DNA from: Aequorivita aurantiaca
GTDB lineage: Bacteria; Bacteroidota; Bacteroidia; Flavobacteriales; Flavobacteriaceae
Length of the DNA: 64,000 nucleotides
Reading direction: 5' to 3'
NCBI RefSeq assembly: GCF_030410135.1
Contig: NZ_JAUGQQ010000003.1
Span: forward strand, 186,001-250,000
Shown here one piece after another: positions 36,246 through 45,473 of this stretch. Position 1 is the first letter of the stretch. Every line of letters begins with the position of its first letter. The position numbers were made by a program, and so were the translations under genes. Under the pieces are notes generated by a model. It had not been told where the DNA came from. It saw only the letters and a program-made list of their open reading frames with translations, and did not search any database.

Positions 36246-36941
36246 CTATTGTTTTCTTTTGGTTTCAACCCACACATTGTAAATGGGAGTTGCGGGTGCA
36301 TATGGATTCACGCCGGTTGTGCCATTGGGAAGCATGGATTTCGGAAATTCAATAACCACGCTCAACACATTGGAGCCCGCAAAAGTATCCTCCCCCGGGT
36401 TATCAAAACCTGAAGCCGTTCCTGCAAGAACTTCATTATATTGATTAAAGTCAAAAAAGAAAGGATCTTCGCGAGGGCCTGCGAAAAACTTCATTCCGTT
36501 ATTTTCAGATATCTGAACGTTATCAACGGTAGAAATCATTACTCTATTTGGCGTGGAGGTGGCTATAGTGCTTTTTGTACCTTCAGTGCCGCTAAAAGCT
36601 GGGGCGGAAGGACCAAAGAAATACATGGAATCGCCACGTTTTATGGCTTGTATTACTAAATCTTCCTTTAAGTCATTATTATGATCAATATTAAATTCAA
36701 TCAAAATTGTTTCATCAAAGGTTGCCTGTTCAGTTGGCGTGCCCGGTGCCAAAAGGCCTTGAACGTTGGCCGCGAAAACAAAATTACTGCTGTTGGCCCC
36801 TTGAAAGGCATAAAAGTCGGTAATGTCCGCTGTAGTTCCCGTGACGGCAGGAGCGTCCATATGGTCTGCAGATATTAAAAAAATCGAAAGGCAGGCAATT
36901 CCCAAGCTTCCGATTATTGTAAAAAGTTTTGATTTTTTCAT
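36246..36941 (-). CDS. DUF4331 protein (N-terminal half type), secreted
   Basis: 231 residues with a signal peptide (to about 25). The mature chain starts DHMDAPAVTGTTADITDFYA, the hallmark opening of DUF4331, then DETILIEFNIDHNNDLKEDL, FFAGPREDPFFFDFNQYNEV and SVVIEFPKSML, and ends YNVWVETKRKQ. Longer family members continue into a second half, encoded here by the next gene. The role is unknown; family members are periplasmic. It is first of a two-gene unit near an ECF sigma/RskA pair. Confidence 0.8.
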   Translation of the reverse strand: MKKSKLFTIIGSLGIACLSIFLISADHMDAPAVTGTTADITDFYAFQGANSSNFVFAANVQGLLAPGTPTEQATFDETILIEFNIDHNNDLKEDLVIQAIKRGDSMYFFGPSAPAFSGTEGTKSTIATSTPNRVMISTVDNVQISENNGMKFFAGPREDPFFFDFNQYNEVLAGTASGFDNPGEDTFAGSNVLSVVIEFPKSMLPNGTTGVNPYAPATPIYNVWVETKRKQ

Positions 36942-37085
36942 CTTTTATGTTGATTTATATTAATTAATTTTACTCGCTCGCTCAACTTATGTTTAAATGT
37001 AAGTAGATGGTTCCCAACTCAGCGTTAATCTTTTGTTAACGAACGGAGGTTAAAATTGCCCGATATTCTTTTTAATTTACACCCG

Positions 37086-38309
37086 ATGAACCCTTCTGCC
37101 CCCGATTGGATTTTAAAATTTCTGAATCTTTTTCCGAAAGAGGAACTGATTGGCACTTTCAAAAATGAGCATGAATTCTACGAAGCATTAAAAAAAACTG
37201 GATTTATTTATGGCATTTCTGTTTCCGCCCTGCCTCAAAAAACTTTGGGCAACCTAAAGCTTACAAAAGAAGAATTCACAAAAATAAACCTGTTCCACGG
37301 GTTACTCTTTCAATTTTTTCAATCCAATGAAAATGGGTCTTACTCGGATGCAATCAACAATATATTGCTGTTCTATAAGCAACTAGAAAAAGGAAAAACC
37401 GGCTTCTTTCATAAACTTACTATTGCGCAAAGCCCATCCAATACCATAGAGCATATTTTGTCCGCCCGATTGCAGACCGCCAATTCCCTCTTCAAAAAAA
37501 ACACAATTTCGCTCCTTACCTATGCCCTGCTCTATTTGGATGTTTTATCTTTTAAGCAATGGCAAAAAAATGCCGACAACGTAAAAAATTTTTATAGGCA
37601 ACAAGAAACCATAATCCTCACGGCCTGTTTTTATACTTTAAAATCAAAGCTGAAAAAATCCAAATACGATAAATTATTGATTGAATTTTTTGAATCATCC
37701 TCGGAATATATAATTGATGGCAGCGAAGGTGGGCCGGCCACTTTTTTGGAAAGCCTAAATTATTTGGATATGGATACAAATTCAACGCAAAGAAAATACT
37801 TGTTGGATTTGTGCTACCTCACGGTGTGGGAAGATTTGAAGCTTGACGACTCCGAACAGCAATTTTTGCAGCAATTGATTGTAACTTTAAATCTGCCGGA
37901 ATCGGAACTGCAGAAAAACTTAAGTGATCTGTCAACTTTTTCAAAAAAATATACCGACAAAATCCTGCTTTTCGAATATTCCAATCCTGTTAAAAAGTTT
38001 TACAAACATTCCGCTGCCACGGTGAAACTTTTGATAATTCGAAATAAAGATCGATTGGCGCGCGAATTGGAAGAAAGTGGCGAGTTGATGGTGCTTTTGG
38101 GACATTCCACCCTTCGCGAATTGTCTGCTGCGGAAAAGGCAAAAGTGAAGGAACAGCTGTTGGATATTTGCAAAACCATTCCTTCGCTCACCATATTTTT
38201 GTTGCCGGGAGGAACGGTCCTTTTGCCCCTTTTGGTGAAATTCATTCCAAAACTTCTGCCATCGTCCTTTCAGGAGAACAGAATTGAAATTGACACCAAG
38301 AAAAAATAA
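37086..38309 (+). CDS. LETM1-related protein of flavobacteria
   Basis: 407 residues from the ATG at 37086 (MNPSAPDWILKFLNLF), the start I expect from related proteins. A TTG at 37056 follows a GGAGG at 37045-37049 and would add ten residues. The C-terminal 90 residues, with SGELMVLLGHSTLRELSAAE and PSLTIFLLPGGTVLLPLLVK, match the LETM1-like region that includes a membrane helix. The rest is helical without recognised domain. Annotated relatives are called biofilm-associated, and the mechanism is unknown. The 3' end nearly touches the LytTR gene. Confidence 0.75.
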   Translation: MNPSAPDWILKFLNLFPKEELIGTFKNEHEFYEALKKTGFIYGISVSALPQKTLGNLKLTKEEFTKINLFHGLLFQFFQSNENGSYSDAINNILLFYKQLEKGKTGFFHKLTIAQSPSNTIEHILSARLQTANSLFKKNTISLLTYALLYLDVLSFKQWQKNADNVKNFYRQQETIILTACFYTLKSKLKKSKYDKLLIEFFESSSEYIIDGSEGGPATFLESLNYLDMDTNSTQRKYLLDLCYLTVWEDLKLDDSEQQFLQQLIVTLNLPESELQKNLSDLSTFSKKYTDKILLFEYSNPVKKFYKHSAATVKLLIIRNKDRLARELEESGELMVLLGHSTLRELSAAEKAKVKEQLLDICKTIPSLTIFLLPGGTVLLPLLVKFIPKLLPSSFQENRIEIDTKKK

Positions 38310-38311
38310 GG

Positions 38312-39067
38312 CTATTCCAACCAAAGTTTGAAGTCCTTCACCCGTTCTCGGGCAACTATTACTTCCTGCTCCCGATAACTGTTCAGTTTTATTTGCAAAC
38401 GGGAGTTGGTGTAGGATATGATATCCTTTATGGAATTGATATTGATATAAAATTTTCTGCTTATCCTAAAAAATGTTTCTGGTGACAATTCATCCTCCAA
38501 TTGTTCCAAAGTGGTTTCCAACAGATAGTCGCGACCCTCCGCAGTGTGGGCATATGTACCTTTATTTTCTGAATAAAAACACTCAATCTCATCCACGGAA
38601 ATCATTTTTATATGTTGGCCAATTTTTGTGGTAAAGCGTTTTTTATATTCTCGTTCCATTGGGTTGACCAGCAATTTTTTGATGTCCTCAAAATTAAATT
38701 GAACATTCTTTACGGCAGGTTTCAGGGTATTGTATTTTTTAACCGCGGCCTGCAATTCCTCTTCATCTATGGGCTTTAGCAAATAATCTATACTATTCAA
38801 CTTAAAGGCCTGCAGCGCGTATTCGTCAAATGCCGTGGTGAAAATGATGGCGCTGTTCACCTCAACCGTGTCAAAAATTTCAAATGACAAACCATCGCTA
38901 AGTTGTATGTCCAAAAAAATTAGGTCCGGATGTGGATTGTTTTGAAACCATTCAATCGCTTCGCCCACACTGTGTAGCATTTGGCTTACGTTAACCTGCT
39001 GTTTTTCGAGCATCCGCTGAAGGTAACGGGCAGAAGGTTTTTCGTCTTCAATAATTAACACATTCAT
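38312..39067 (-). CDS. LytTR-family response regulator
   Basis: 251 residues. Receiver domain MNVLIIEDEKPSARYLQRML with phosphoacceptor Asp53 in LIFLDIQLSDG and DYLLKPIDEEEL, then a LytTR DNA-binding domain with EIECFYSENKGTYAHTAEGR and FFRISRKFYININSIKDI. It binds promoter DNA when phosphorylated. It is the last gene of the minus-strand 2TM cassette, 69 bases downstream of the nearest 2TM gene, and the LytS-type kinase at 40184-41512 is its likely partner. Confidence 0.94.
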   Translation of the reverse strand: MNVLIIEDEKPSARYLQRMLEKQQVNVSQMLHSVGEAIEWFQNNPHPDLIFLDIQLSDGLSFEIFDTVEVNSAIIFTTAFDEYALQAFKLNSIDYLLKPIDEEELQAAVKKYNTLKPAVKNVQFNFEDIKKLLVNPMEREYKKRFTTKIGQHIKMISVDEIECFYSENKGTYAHTAEGRDYLLETTLEQLEDELSPETFFRISRKFYININSIKDIISYTNSRLQIKLNSYREQEVIVARERVKDFKLWLE

Positions 39068-39136
39068 TGGTTTGGTTTCAGGTTTAAATTATTTAGGTTA
39101 CAGTTGCAGGTTTTATTTTAAATTTGTTATAGATAT

Positions 39137-39457
39137 TTAAAGATCTTCCTCTAAAAATTGTTTGATTTTTCTCTCTTCCCATTGCTTTAGAAAATTATTC
39201 CGCACCTTCACCACAAAAAATACATAAAGACCGTGGGAGATCAAACCGAAGCCCCAAAAGAAAGGGGTTACATAGTTGCTCCAATCTGCAAAATCAACTT
39301 CTCCACTGTCGAAAACGTTGGCGGAAATGAGTATGATTGTGGTATTGACAATTATATAAACTGCCAGGTGGCTGTAAAATCCCTTAAGGGCTTCCACTTT
39401 TTTCTTTGCTCTTAAATAATTTAGGCTTTTCTTGGTTTCCATGTTGCTGCTATTCAT
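39137..39457 (-). CDS. 2TM-domain protein (copy A)
   Basis: 106 residues: AKKKVEALKGFYSHLAVYII, a second helix GFGLISHGLYVFFVV, and the ending WEERKIKQFLEEDL. This is the 2TM domain, two membrane helices framed by a basic N-terminal helix and a WEERK tail inside the cell. Function is unknown. Its ATG directly abuts the stop of copy B. It is the 2TM gene nearest the LytTR regulator. Confidence 0.85.
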   Translation of the reverse strand: MNSSNMETKKSLNYLRAKKKVEALKGFYSHLAVYIIVNTTIILISANVFDSGEVDFADWSNYVTPFFWGFGLISHGLYVFFVVKVRNNFLKQWEERKIKQFLEEDL

Positions 39458-39775
39458 TTAATCTTCATTCATATATTTATTCAATTGCCGCTCTTCCCAG
39501 TTTTTTAGGAAAGGAAATTTGAATTGATAAACCTTGGCTGCGTGAAACAACAATCCAATTCCCCAAAATAGAGGAACAAACAGTATGTTCCAGTCTACCC
39601 ATTCCATAAAATTTTTAGTTGGCGAATCATTTTGAATGAATTCCAAAACGCGGCTGCGAACGATAAAAATTAGAACGTTCACGAGTATAAAAATCAGTAA
39701 ATGCTGATAAAAACCCTTTAACGCTTCAACCCTTTTTCGGGCTTTTCTGAGTTTTCGATTTTCTGATTGTTCCAT
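39458..39775 (-). CDS. 2TM-domain protein (copy B)
   Basis: 105 residues: ARKRVEALKGFYQHLLIFIL, then FWGIGLLFHAAKVYQFKFPF and the ending WEERQLNKYMNED. It is closest to copy A over the first helix (both have VEALKGFY). One base separates it from copy C upstream and none from copy A downstream, so the three are surely co-transcribed. Confidence 0.85.
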   Translation of the reverse strand: MEQSENRKLRKARKRVEALKGFYQHLLIFILVNVLIFIVRSRVLEFIQNDSPTKNFMEWVDWNILFVPLFWGIGLLFHAAKVYQFKFPFLKNWEERQLNKYMNED

Positions 39776-39776
39776 C

Positions 39777-40085
39777 TCAATTCCAATTTTTATTGTTGTT
39801 TTTTTCCTCTTCTTCCATAAACTGTTTTAGTTTTCTGTCCTCCCAATTTTTACCGATAAAGGGAGTCCACCGAAATGTTTTGAGCGCCTGAAAAAAGATA
39901 CCGATTCCCCAACCGAAGGCGGCCCACAGGAACCAAGGATATCGCAATTCATTGGTGTAATAATTTATTCCGGCCAGCATGGCAATGAAAATGACATAAA
40001 ACATCAAACTGCTGTAGAATTTCTTGATCTCGGCAACTCGACGCTTTGCCTTAAAATATTTGTTATCCCGGTTTTCTGTTTCCAT
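39777..40085 (-). CDS. 2TM-domain protein (copy C)
   Basis: 102 residues: AKRRVAEIKKFYSSLMFYVI, AAFGWGIGIFFQALKTFRWT and the ending WEDRKLKQFMEEEE. It is the most divergent of the three free copies (EIKKFYSS instead of ALKGFY.H). It follows the kinase gene by 98 bases and heads the run of single-domain 2TM genes. Confidence 0.83.
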   Translation of the reverse strand: METENRDNKYFKAKRRVAEIKKFYSSLMFYVIFIAMLAGINYYTNELRYPWFLWAAFGWGIGIFFQALKTFRWTPFIGKNWEDRKLKQFMEEEEKNNNKNWN

Positions 40086-40183
40086 AATGTTTGCTTTTAA
40101 TATTCGGTATAAAAATAATTGAACAGTATGCTTTATAAAAATAGAAACTACCCAACAGTAATTTTCAACGGATGAATTGTAAA

Positions 40184-41512
40184 TTATTCATCCTTATCCA
40201 TTATTTCCCTAATTTTTCGCTCCTCCCAATCCTTTCCGAAAAATGGATTGTAATTAAAAGTTTCCGAAGCATGGCTCGTAACGCCAATCCCCCAGCCCAC
40301 AATTGGAAAAAGCGCCCAAGGAAATCCTGCCCGCGAAATATAATTTAAATAGATAAAAACTGGCACCATCAATAGATAAATGGTGAAATGGATGTAAAAT
40401 CCCTTTAGATTTTCCACCCTTTTTTTGGCCAATTTGTATTTTTTCTCTGAAATAAAAGTATCCTGTGTGTTCATGAATTTAATTTTTTCATTTAAAATAG
40501 GAATTGCTACGCGAAACTCCTTTCGGTTCTCTTGTATGGTTATGGGTCGTTCGGTTAACAGGGCATATCTTTCACGAATGTTGCGCAACCCAACGCCCGT
40601 GCTTTCCTTTAAAACCTGTTTTGGCTGAACGTTGTTTGTAATCACCAAAGTTCCATTTTCCTCAACAATATTGATGCGAAGTACTTTTGAAGGCATAACC
40701 TGATTGTGTTTCACCGCATTTTCCAATAAAAGTTGAAGCGACAGCGGCACTACCTTCGCCTGCGGATTCTGCAATTTATCTGGTTTTGTAAAAAGAATGC
40801 TGTTTTCAAACCGGACTGCCAAAAGAGACATATATAGCTCCGCAAATTTCAATTCTTCCTCCAGCGTAACCAGCTCCTTGTTTTTTTGTTCCAAAACATA
40901 ACGATACACTTTTGAAAGGGATGTAGTAAAGCGCGTGGCTGCTTCAGGATTTTCCTCGATCAGACTTGTAAGAACGTTCAAACTGTTGAATAGAAAATGC
41001 GGATCAAGTTGATTTTTAAGAGCGTCAAATTTTGCGGAGGCGGTCCCCGCAATTATTTTTTGCTCGGTTACCCGCTTCTCCTGTTTGTTTCGATAATAAT
41101 ATATCGCATAAAAAATGGCGGTAACTACCACCGAAATTATAAAGGAAGTATAGTAATACTGAATCTGTTCCGTTTCAATAAATTCAGAAACGGTTTTATC
41201 GCCCAGAATCGTTTCACTGAAAATGCGAATTAAGAATAAACTGGCAACCGTAATTAAAATTCCACCAAAAGCTCCCTTCAACAGATTTTTCGGCCTGAAT
41301 GCCTGGTTGGGAAACCACTTAAGTAAAAAACCGAAATACCATGCATTCACCATATAAAGCACTACGGAATACAGTTGGTTGTACAGAAAGGCTATCAATA
41401 TTTCCGTTCCGCTCTCAAATTTGTATCCGTTGGCATATTGGATAAGTACTAAAATTATGAATACGAGCGTACCGACAAAAAATGCTTTTCCGAAATCCTT
41501 TAAAATTCGCAT
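40184..41512 (-). CDS. LytS-type histidine kinase fused to a C-terminal 2TM domain
   Basis: 442 residues. Four N-terminal membrane helices (11-28, 37-63, 79-98, 120-140) lead into a LytS-type kinase domain with QLDPHFLFNSLNVLTSLIEE (His172), LLLENAVKHN (261-270) and GVGLRNIRERYALL. After residue 345 comes a complete 2TM domain (AKKRVENLKGFYIHF to WEERKIREIM). An in-frame ATG at 40474 stands exactly at the junction (FMNTQDTF), so the fusion may also yield a free 2TM protein. It probably phosphorylates the LytTR regulator. Confidence 0.9.
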   Translation of the reverse strand: MRILKDFGKAFFVGTLVFIILVLIQYANGYKFESGTEILIAFLYNQLYSVVLYMVNAWYFGFLLKWFPNQAFRPKNLLKGAFGGILITVASLFLIRIFSETILGDKTVSEFIETEQIQYYYTSFIISVVVTAIFYAIYYYRNKQEKRVTEQKIIAGTASAKFDALKNQLDPHFLFNSLNVLTSLIEENPEAATRFTTSLSKVYRYVLEQKNKELVTLEEELKFAELYMSLLAVRFENSILFTKPDKLQNPQAKVVPLSLQLLLENAVKHNQVMPSKVLRINIVEENGTLVITNNVQPKQVLKESTGVGLRNIRERYALLTERPITIQENRKEFRVAIPILNEKIKFMNTQDTFISEKKYKLAKKRVENLKGFYIHFTIYLLMVPVFIYLNYISRAGFPWALFPIVGWGIGVTSHASETFNYNPFFGKDWEERKIREIMDKDE

Positions 41513-41575
41513 ATGTTATATTTTATGAACCGAAAACGCTTACAAATTAAATGTTTTGAGCTTCGACAAAAATGG

Positions 41576-42235
41576 TTAATTACAGTTTTCTGCCTGTATC
41601 TGTTTGGCACGCTCCTCACCATATCGCGGATAAAATTCCCCTTCCGGTTTAAAGGTAGCGAAAAGTTCAATGGCCCGTTGAAGGTCCTTGCAATATGGCT
41701 CGACACTCTGGCCGAAATATTTCGCCCCGCCCATATCCCATTCAGCTTTTGCCAAAATCATCCGCGGATTGTTAGGAGCCAGCGCCAAAGCTTTATTATA
41801 AAGTTCTGATGCCTTTGCGGAATAGGTCATACCATATTGTTGCCCGTCAAAAACAATCCAAACCGTATACAATTGGGCCTGCAAAACCAGCAAATCTGGA
41901 TTATCTTTTGAAATGGCCGTGGCATAATTTATAAAATTTTGCGCTTTGTCCAATTGAGCCTTTAACTTTGCGCCATCTTTTTCCGAAAAGCCGTTAATAA
42001 TATTAATTTGAGCGGCGTAGTAAGGCGGTAACCAATTGTCAGTTTCAGCTGTGGCTATTCGTTCAAAAACATTTGCGGCCTCCCAGGATTTATCTTCCTG
42101 CCAAAGCTGAAAAGCCTTCTGCATTCCCTGTTGATATTTTGTTGGTGCTGCAGTGCTACTCACTGCTGCGTCGGTTTGCGCCTGCATAATAACGGCGGTA
42201 AAAAAAATTGTGAGATAAGTAAATACGTTTTGCAT
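41576..42235 (-). CDS. Secreted TPR-like protein
   Basis: 219 residues with a signal peptide (to about residue 20, IMQAQT). The mature part has helical pairs WQEDKSWEAANVFERIATAE, YYAAQINIINGFSEKDGAKL and SELYNKALALAPNNPRMILA, typical of a short tetratricopeptide array. It is periplasmic. It follows the TonB receptor gene on the same strand by 155 bases and precedes the kinase gene by 63, so it may bridge both units. No function can be assigned. Confidence 0.75.
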   Translation of the reverse strand: MQNVFTYLTIFFTAVIMQAQTDAAVSSTAAPTKYQQGMQKAFQLWQEDKSWEAANVFERIATAETDNWLPPYYAAQINIINGFSEKDGAKLKAQLDKAQNFINYATAISKDNPDLLVLQAQLYTVWIVFDGQQYGMTYSAKASELYNKALALAPNNPRMILAKAEWDMGGAKYFGQSVEPYCKDLQRAIELFATFKPEGEFYPRYGEERAKQIQAENCN

Positions 42236-42390
42236 GTTTTTGGTGTTTTCAAGTTAGTAATAAATTATTCTTCAAAATTCAAATAAAAACCTCGAGTCTG
42301 AAAAATTGAAATACCGAACTGTCGATTTTCAAAGTTGAATTGTATATCAATCTGCGGCAGTTTCCAATCCTTTTCACGTTCCCAGGAATT

Positions 42391-44574
42391 CTATAGATTG
42401 TCAAGTTGGTTATCTTTTCCATCGGCGCTGATGGTCCAAAAGAAGCCTACAAAAAAGAATTGATCCGCGGCGGGCAGCAGTTCCCTTCGTGCAAAGTTTC
42501 CGCTTGCATCCGGAGTATTGGCATATTGATAGCCATTCACATTTTTAAAGGCGAAAGCATTGTTTATTGAAAAATATAGAATCTTTTGTTGGGATAGTAA
42601 ATAGGCCCAATTCAAGCTTACATTGTTATAAGTTCCGGTTTTTTCTTGCAGAAAACCTGGCCGGTTCAGATCGGTATAAAACCTTCCACTTCCAAATTGA
42701 TAGCTGAAACCAATTTGACTTTTCCAATCATTGATCCAATATTTTCCCACCACCGAAAGATTGTGCGTGTTAGCAAAACCGGGCATTGCCGCAATGGGAT
42801 AATTTTTGTATTTGCGCTCGGTGTCCAAAAAGGAATAACTTACCCAATAATCCACGTTTTTTATGCTTTCATTGTCACGCCAAAAAACATCCAAACCTTG
42901 GGCATACCCATCACCGCCATTGGTGAAAACGCTATTGACGCTAGGTGTTTCCTCGGTAAAGGTTACCAAGTTGCTATATGATTTCCTATAGATTTCCGCA
43001 CGAAAAATCCGGTTGTTTGCGGCGTATTGATAATTCATTATATAGTGCTGCGAACGCTCCGCGACCAAATTATTAGTGAATTTTAGAACGCCATTTTCCG
43101 GTTGTTGGAAGAAATCGCCATATGCCAAGGACACTTGGCTGCTTTTGCCAGTTTTATATGCAAATGAAATTCGCGGCGAAACTGTAACCTCATCAAACAG
43201 CTGACTATATTCCGCGCGAAGACCTAATTTTAGGGCGACTTTGCGCGTAAAAATAATATCTCCTTCAGAAAATAATGCCGAAATATTATTATTGAAACCA
43301 ATTTTTGCGGTAAAATTTTGTTCATCATAAAATTCATTAAAGTCAGTTATAAATTGTTCGGCACCAAAATCCAGTTTAAAACGATTGCTGAAACGCTTTT
43401 TTAGCTTCAGTTTTAAATGAGCCGACTTTTCCAAATCCTTAATATTCGCTTCCGCTATTCCAACTTTCGTATTTCCGTAGGTATAACTTCCACCTCCGAA
43501 AATGGACCATCCGTGGTTTAATTTTTGACTGTAACTTGCATTCGTATAAAAATTTTGGTTGTTCAATTTAAGCGCAACCCCTTCCGGAACATTAATATCT
43601 TCCTGCGTTAGCGCAAAGTTGGTTGAATCAAAGGCACCATAAATTTTAAGAAGGCCATCCCCAATTTTCTGACGGAAAACCGCTTCCCCGGAAGCAATTT
43701 CAAAAGGTCTTTTCCAATTATTTCTATCGGGAAGTATGGCTATGTATGGCGCCAAATTTATATATGAAACATTTAAACTTAAAGAACTCCCCTTATTCCA
43801 CGCGGCTTTTGGCTCGCTTGGACTCCATTTTTGGGTATGGCCGAGGCCCACACCAACGCTCATTATTGAAACATCGGTTTTTTGCTGATCGGGTTCATCA
43901 ATGGTATTCAAAAGCAATACAGAGGAAAGGGCCTGCCCATATTCGGCTGAATATCCACCAGTGGAAAAGGTAATCCCGTCAAAAAGAAAGGGACTATACC
44001 TTCCGCGAGTCGGAATATTTTCGGTGGTGGGGCTATAAGGCGTAAAAACACGAATGCCATCAATAAAAATTTGGGTTTCATTGGCATCACCTCCGCGCAC
44101 GAACAGGCGTCCATCCTCGGCCACTGTGGTAGTGCCGGGAAGGGTTTGGAGTGCCCCCACAAAATCGCCCAAGGCATTTGCGGTGGTTACGATATCCAAA
44201 GGTTTTAAAACCGAAATCTTACTATTGTCTCCCGCCGAGAAGGAACCGGCAGCAATGGTTACAGTTTCCAGTGAATTAACATCTTCCCGCAGGGTAATTT
44301 GTAAATTTTTCATTTCGGAAACAGAGGTCGTTATTTTATAAGCCTCAAAAGAAACATAGGAAACAGTGAGGGTTTGAGTGCCCGTTTCATTGGTTTCAAA
44401 GGAAAACATGCCACTTTCGGTTGTTGAGGATCCGTCGTAAGACCCTTCAATATAAGCATTTGCACCGGGAATTGGAACGTTTCTTTCATCGGTCACTGTT
44501 CCCGAAATAATGGTTTGTGCAAAAAACAAATGGGGCAAGAAAATGAATAAAAATAAAATGATTGAATTTTTCAT
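42391..44574 (-). CDS. TonB-dependent outer-membrane receptor
   Basis: 727 residues. After a signal peptide (to about 19) comes a carboxypeptidase-regulatory-like domain (ISGTVTDERNVPIPGANAYI), then the plug domain with DGRLFVRGGDANETQIFIDG, then a 22-strand-type barrel ending FFVGFFWTISADGKD and NQLDNL. It takes a substrate across the outer membrane with energy from TonB. Which substrate is not evident; no SusD partner is near. In the same frame, 41 further codons stay open after the TAG. Confidence 0.93.
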   Translation of the reverse strand: MKNSIILFLFIFLPHLFFAQTIISGTVTDERNVPIPGANAYIEGSYDGSSTTESGMFSFETNETGTQTLTVSYVSFEAYKITTSVSEMKNLQITLREDVNSLETVTIAAGSFSAGDNSKISVLKPLDIVTTANALGDFVGALQTLPGTTTVAEDGRLFVRGGDANETQIFIDGIRVFTPYSPTTENIPTRGRYSPFLFDGITFSTGGYSAEYGQALSSVLLLNTIDEPDQQKTDVSIMSVGVGLGHTQKWSPSEPKAAWNKGSSLSLNVSYINLAPYIAILPDRNNWKRPFEIASGEAVFRQKIGDGLLKIYGAFDSTNFALTQEDINVPEGVALKLNNQNFYTNASYSQKLNHGWSIFGGGSYTYGNTKVGIAEANIKDLEKSAHLKLKLKKRFSNRFKLDFGAEQFITDFNEFYDEQNFTAKIGFNNNISALFSEGDIIFTRKVALKLGLRAEYSQLFDEVTVSPRISFAYKTGKSSQVSLAYGDFFQQPENGVLKFTNNLVAERSQHYIMNYQYAANNRIFRAEIYRKSYSNLVTFTEETPSVNSVFTNGGDGYAQGLDVFWRDNESIKNVDYWVSYSFLDTERKYKNYPIAAMPGFANTHNLSVVGKYWINDWKSQIGFSYQFGSGRFYTDLNRPGFLQEKTGTYNNVSLNWAYLLSQQKILYFSINNAFAFKNVNGYQYANTPDASGNFARRELLPAADQFFFVGFFWTISADGKDNQLDNL

Positions 44575-45077
44575 GATTTGGTTGGTATTAATTTTACGTC
44601 AAAGATGAAATGTTGCCGTACCAATTCGGAAAAAAACAAACCCAACTGTAAAAACGGGTTCCCCAAATGTAATTTTTCGAGAATCTTGGGGAGTCGGTCA
44701 AATGATTTCTGAAAAAAGGAAAAATTGTATCTTCGAAGAGAAACAAGTGGAATGACGGCTTCTGAAAAAATTGCTCGTTCAATAGCAGAACAAAACAAGT
44801 GAAAGGAAAAAATGCAGCAGCTGCGCGCCATTTTTCGAAAAACAAAATTGAAGGCAGAGCTGATATTGGGAAAACCTACTTACAATTTCATATCAGATCT
44901 TAGAAACCATATGGCGCTAGGATGAATATGTCGAATATATTGCCGAATCAAAACGGGAAGCTACCAAAAAAACCGATTGCTAAAATGCAGTGAGTTGACA
45001 CAAAACGGCAAAGTTTTATATGATAAATACAAAAACATTTAAAGAAAAGAATAGTTGAACATCAAAAATTACAAATT
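44575..45077. other. Intergenic region without a supported gene
   Basis: 503 bases between the divergent TonB receptor and the small repeat protein. Short open frames on both strands (44571-44845 minus, 36 codons near 44812 plus) lack family resemblance and codon bias. It must hold both divergent promoters. Confidence 0.55.
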
Positions 45078-45407
45078 ATGAAGACCGACACTTACACAAA
45101 AACAATCCTTACTATTATCGCAATATGTTTAACGATAAATTTGATAAAGGGTTTTGATATATTTCCCTCCGCATATGCTTCGAACAAAACCGAAATAAAG
45201 CCAATGGCTGAAGTTATTGACGTGCGTTTGGTGGATATAAATACGTATGACGAACTGAACGTAAATCTGAAAAGCGTGGACACCTATGACGAAGTGAAAG
45301 TAAATTTAAAAAGAATTGAAACCACAGACGAACTGGATGTGAATTTGGATGAAATAGGTGGTGGCTGGGTTTCCAACGGCGGCCCGATTCCTGTGAAGGT
45401 TCAATGA
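45078..45407 (+). CDS. Small exported protein with 13-residue repeats
   Basis: 109 residues. A hydrophobic N-terminal segment (10-26, TILTIIAICLTINLI) looks like a signal peptide or anchor and ends near SAYASN. The mature part has three 13-residue repeats starting YDELNVNL, YDEVKVNL and TDELDVNL, then GGGWVSNGG and PVKVQ. The acidic, regular repeats suggest a small beta structure. I know no function. It is alone, between the long spacer and the convergent NADH dehydrogenase gene. Confidence 0.7.
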   Translation: MKTDTYTKTILTIIAICLTINLIKGFDIFPSAYASNKTEIKPMAEVIDVRLVDINTYDELNVNLKSVDTYDEVKVNLKRIETTDELDVNLDEIGGGWVSNGGPIPVKVQ

Positions 45408-45473
45408 TTGAAGGTTAAAAGTTTCCAACTGTAGGCAATATAATTTTATAAATAACCTAATAGCCAATAACCC

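Noticed and set aside
44571-44845. Two minus-strand frames of 83 and 86 codons in the spacer upstream of the TonB receptor
   Set aside because: Cys/Phe-rich composition, no conserved motif, and overlap with the receptor's own start region.
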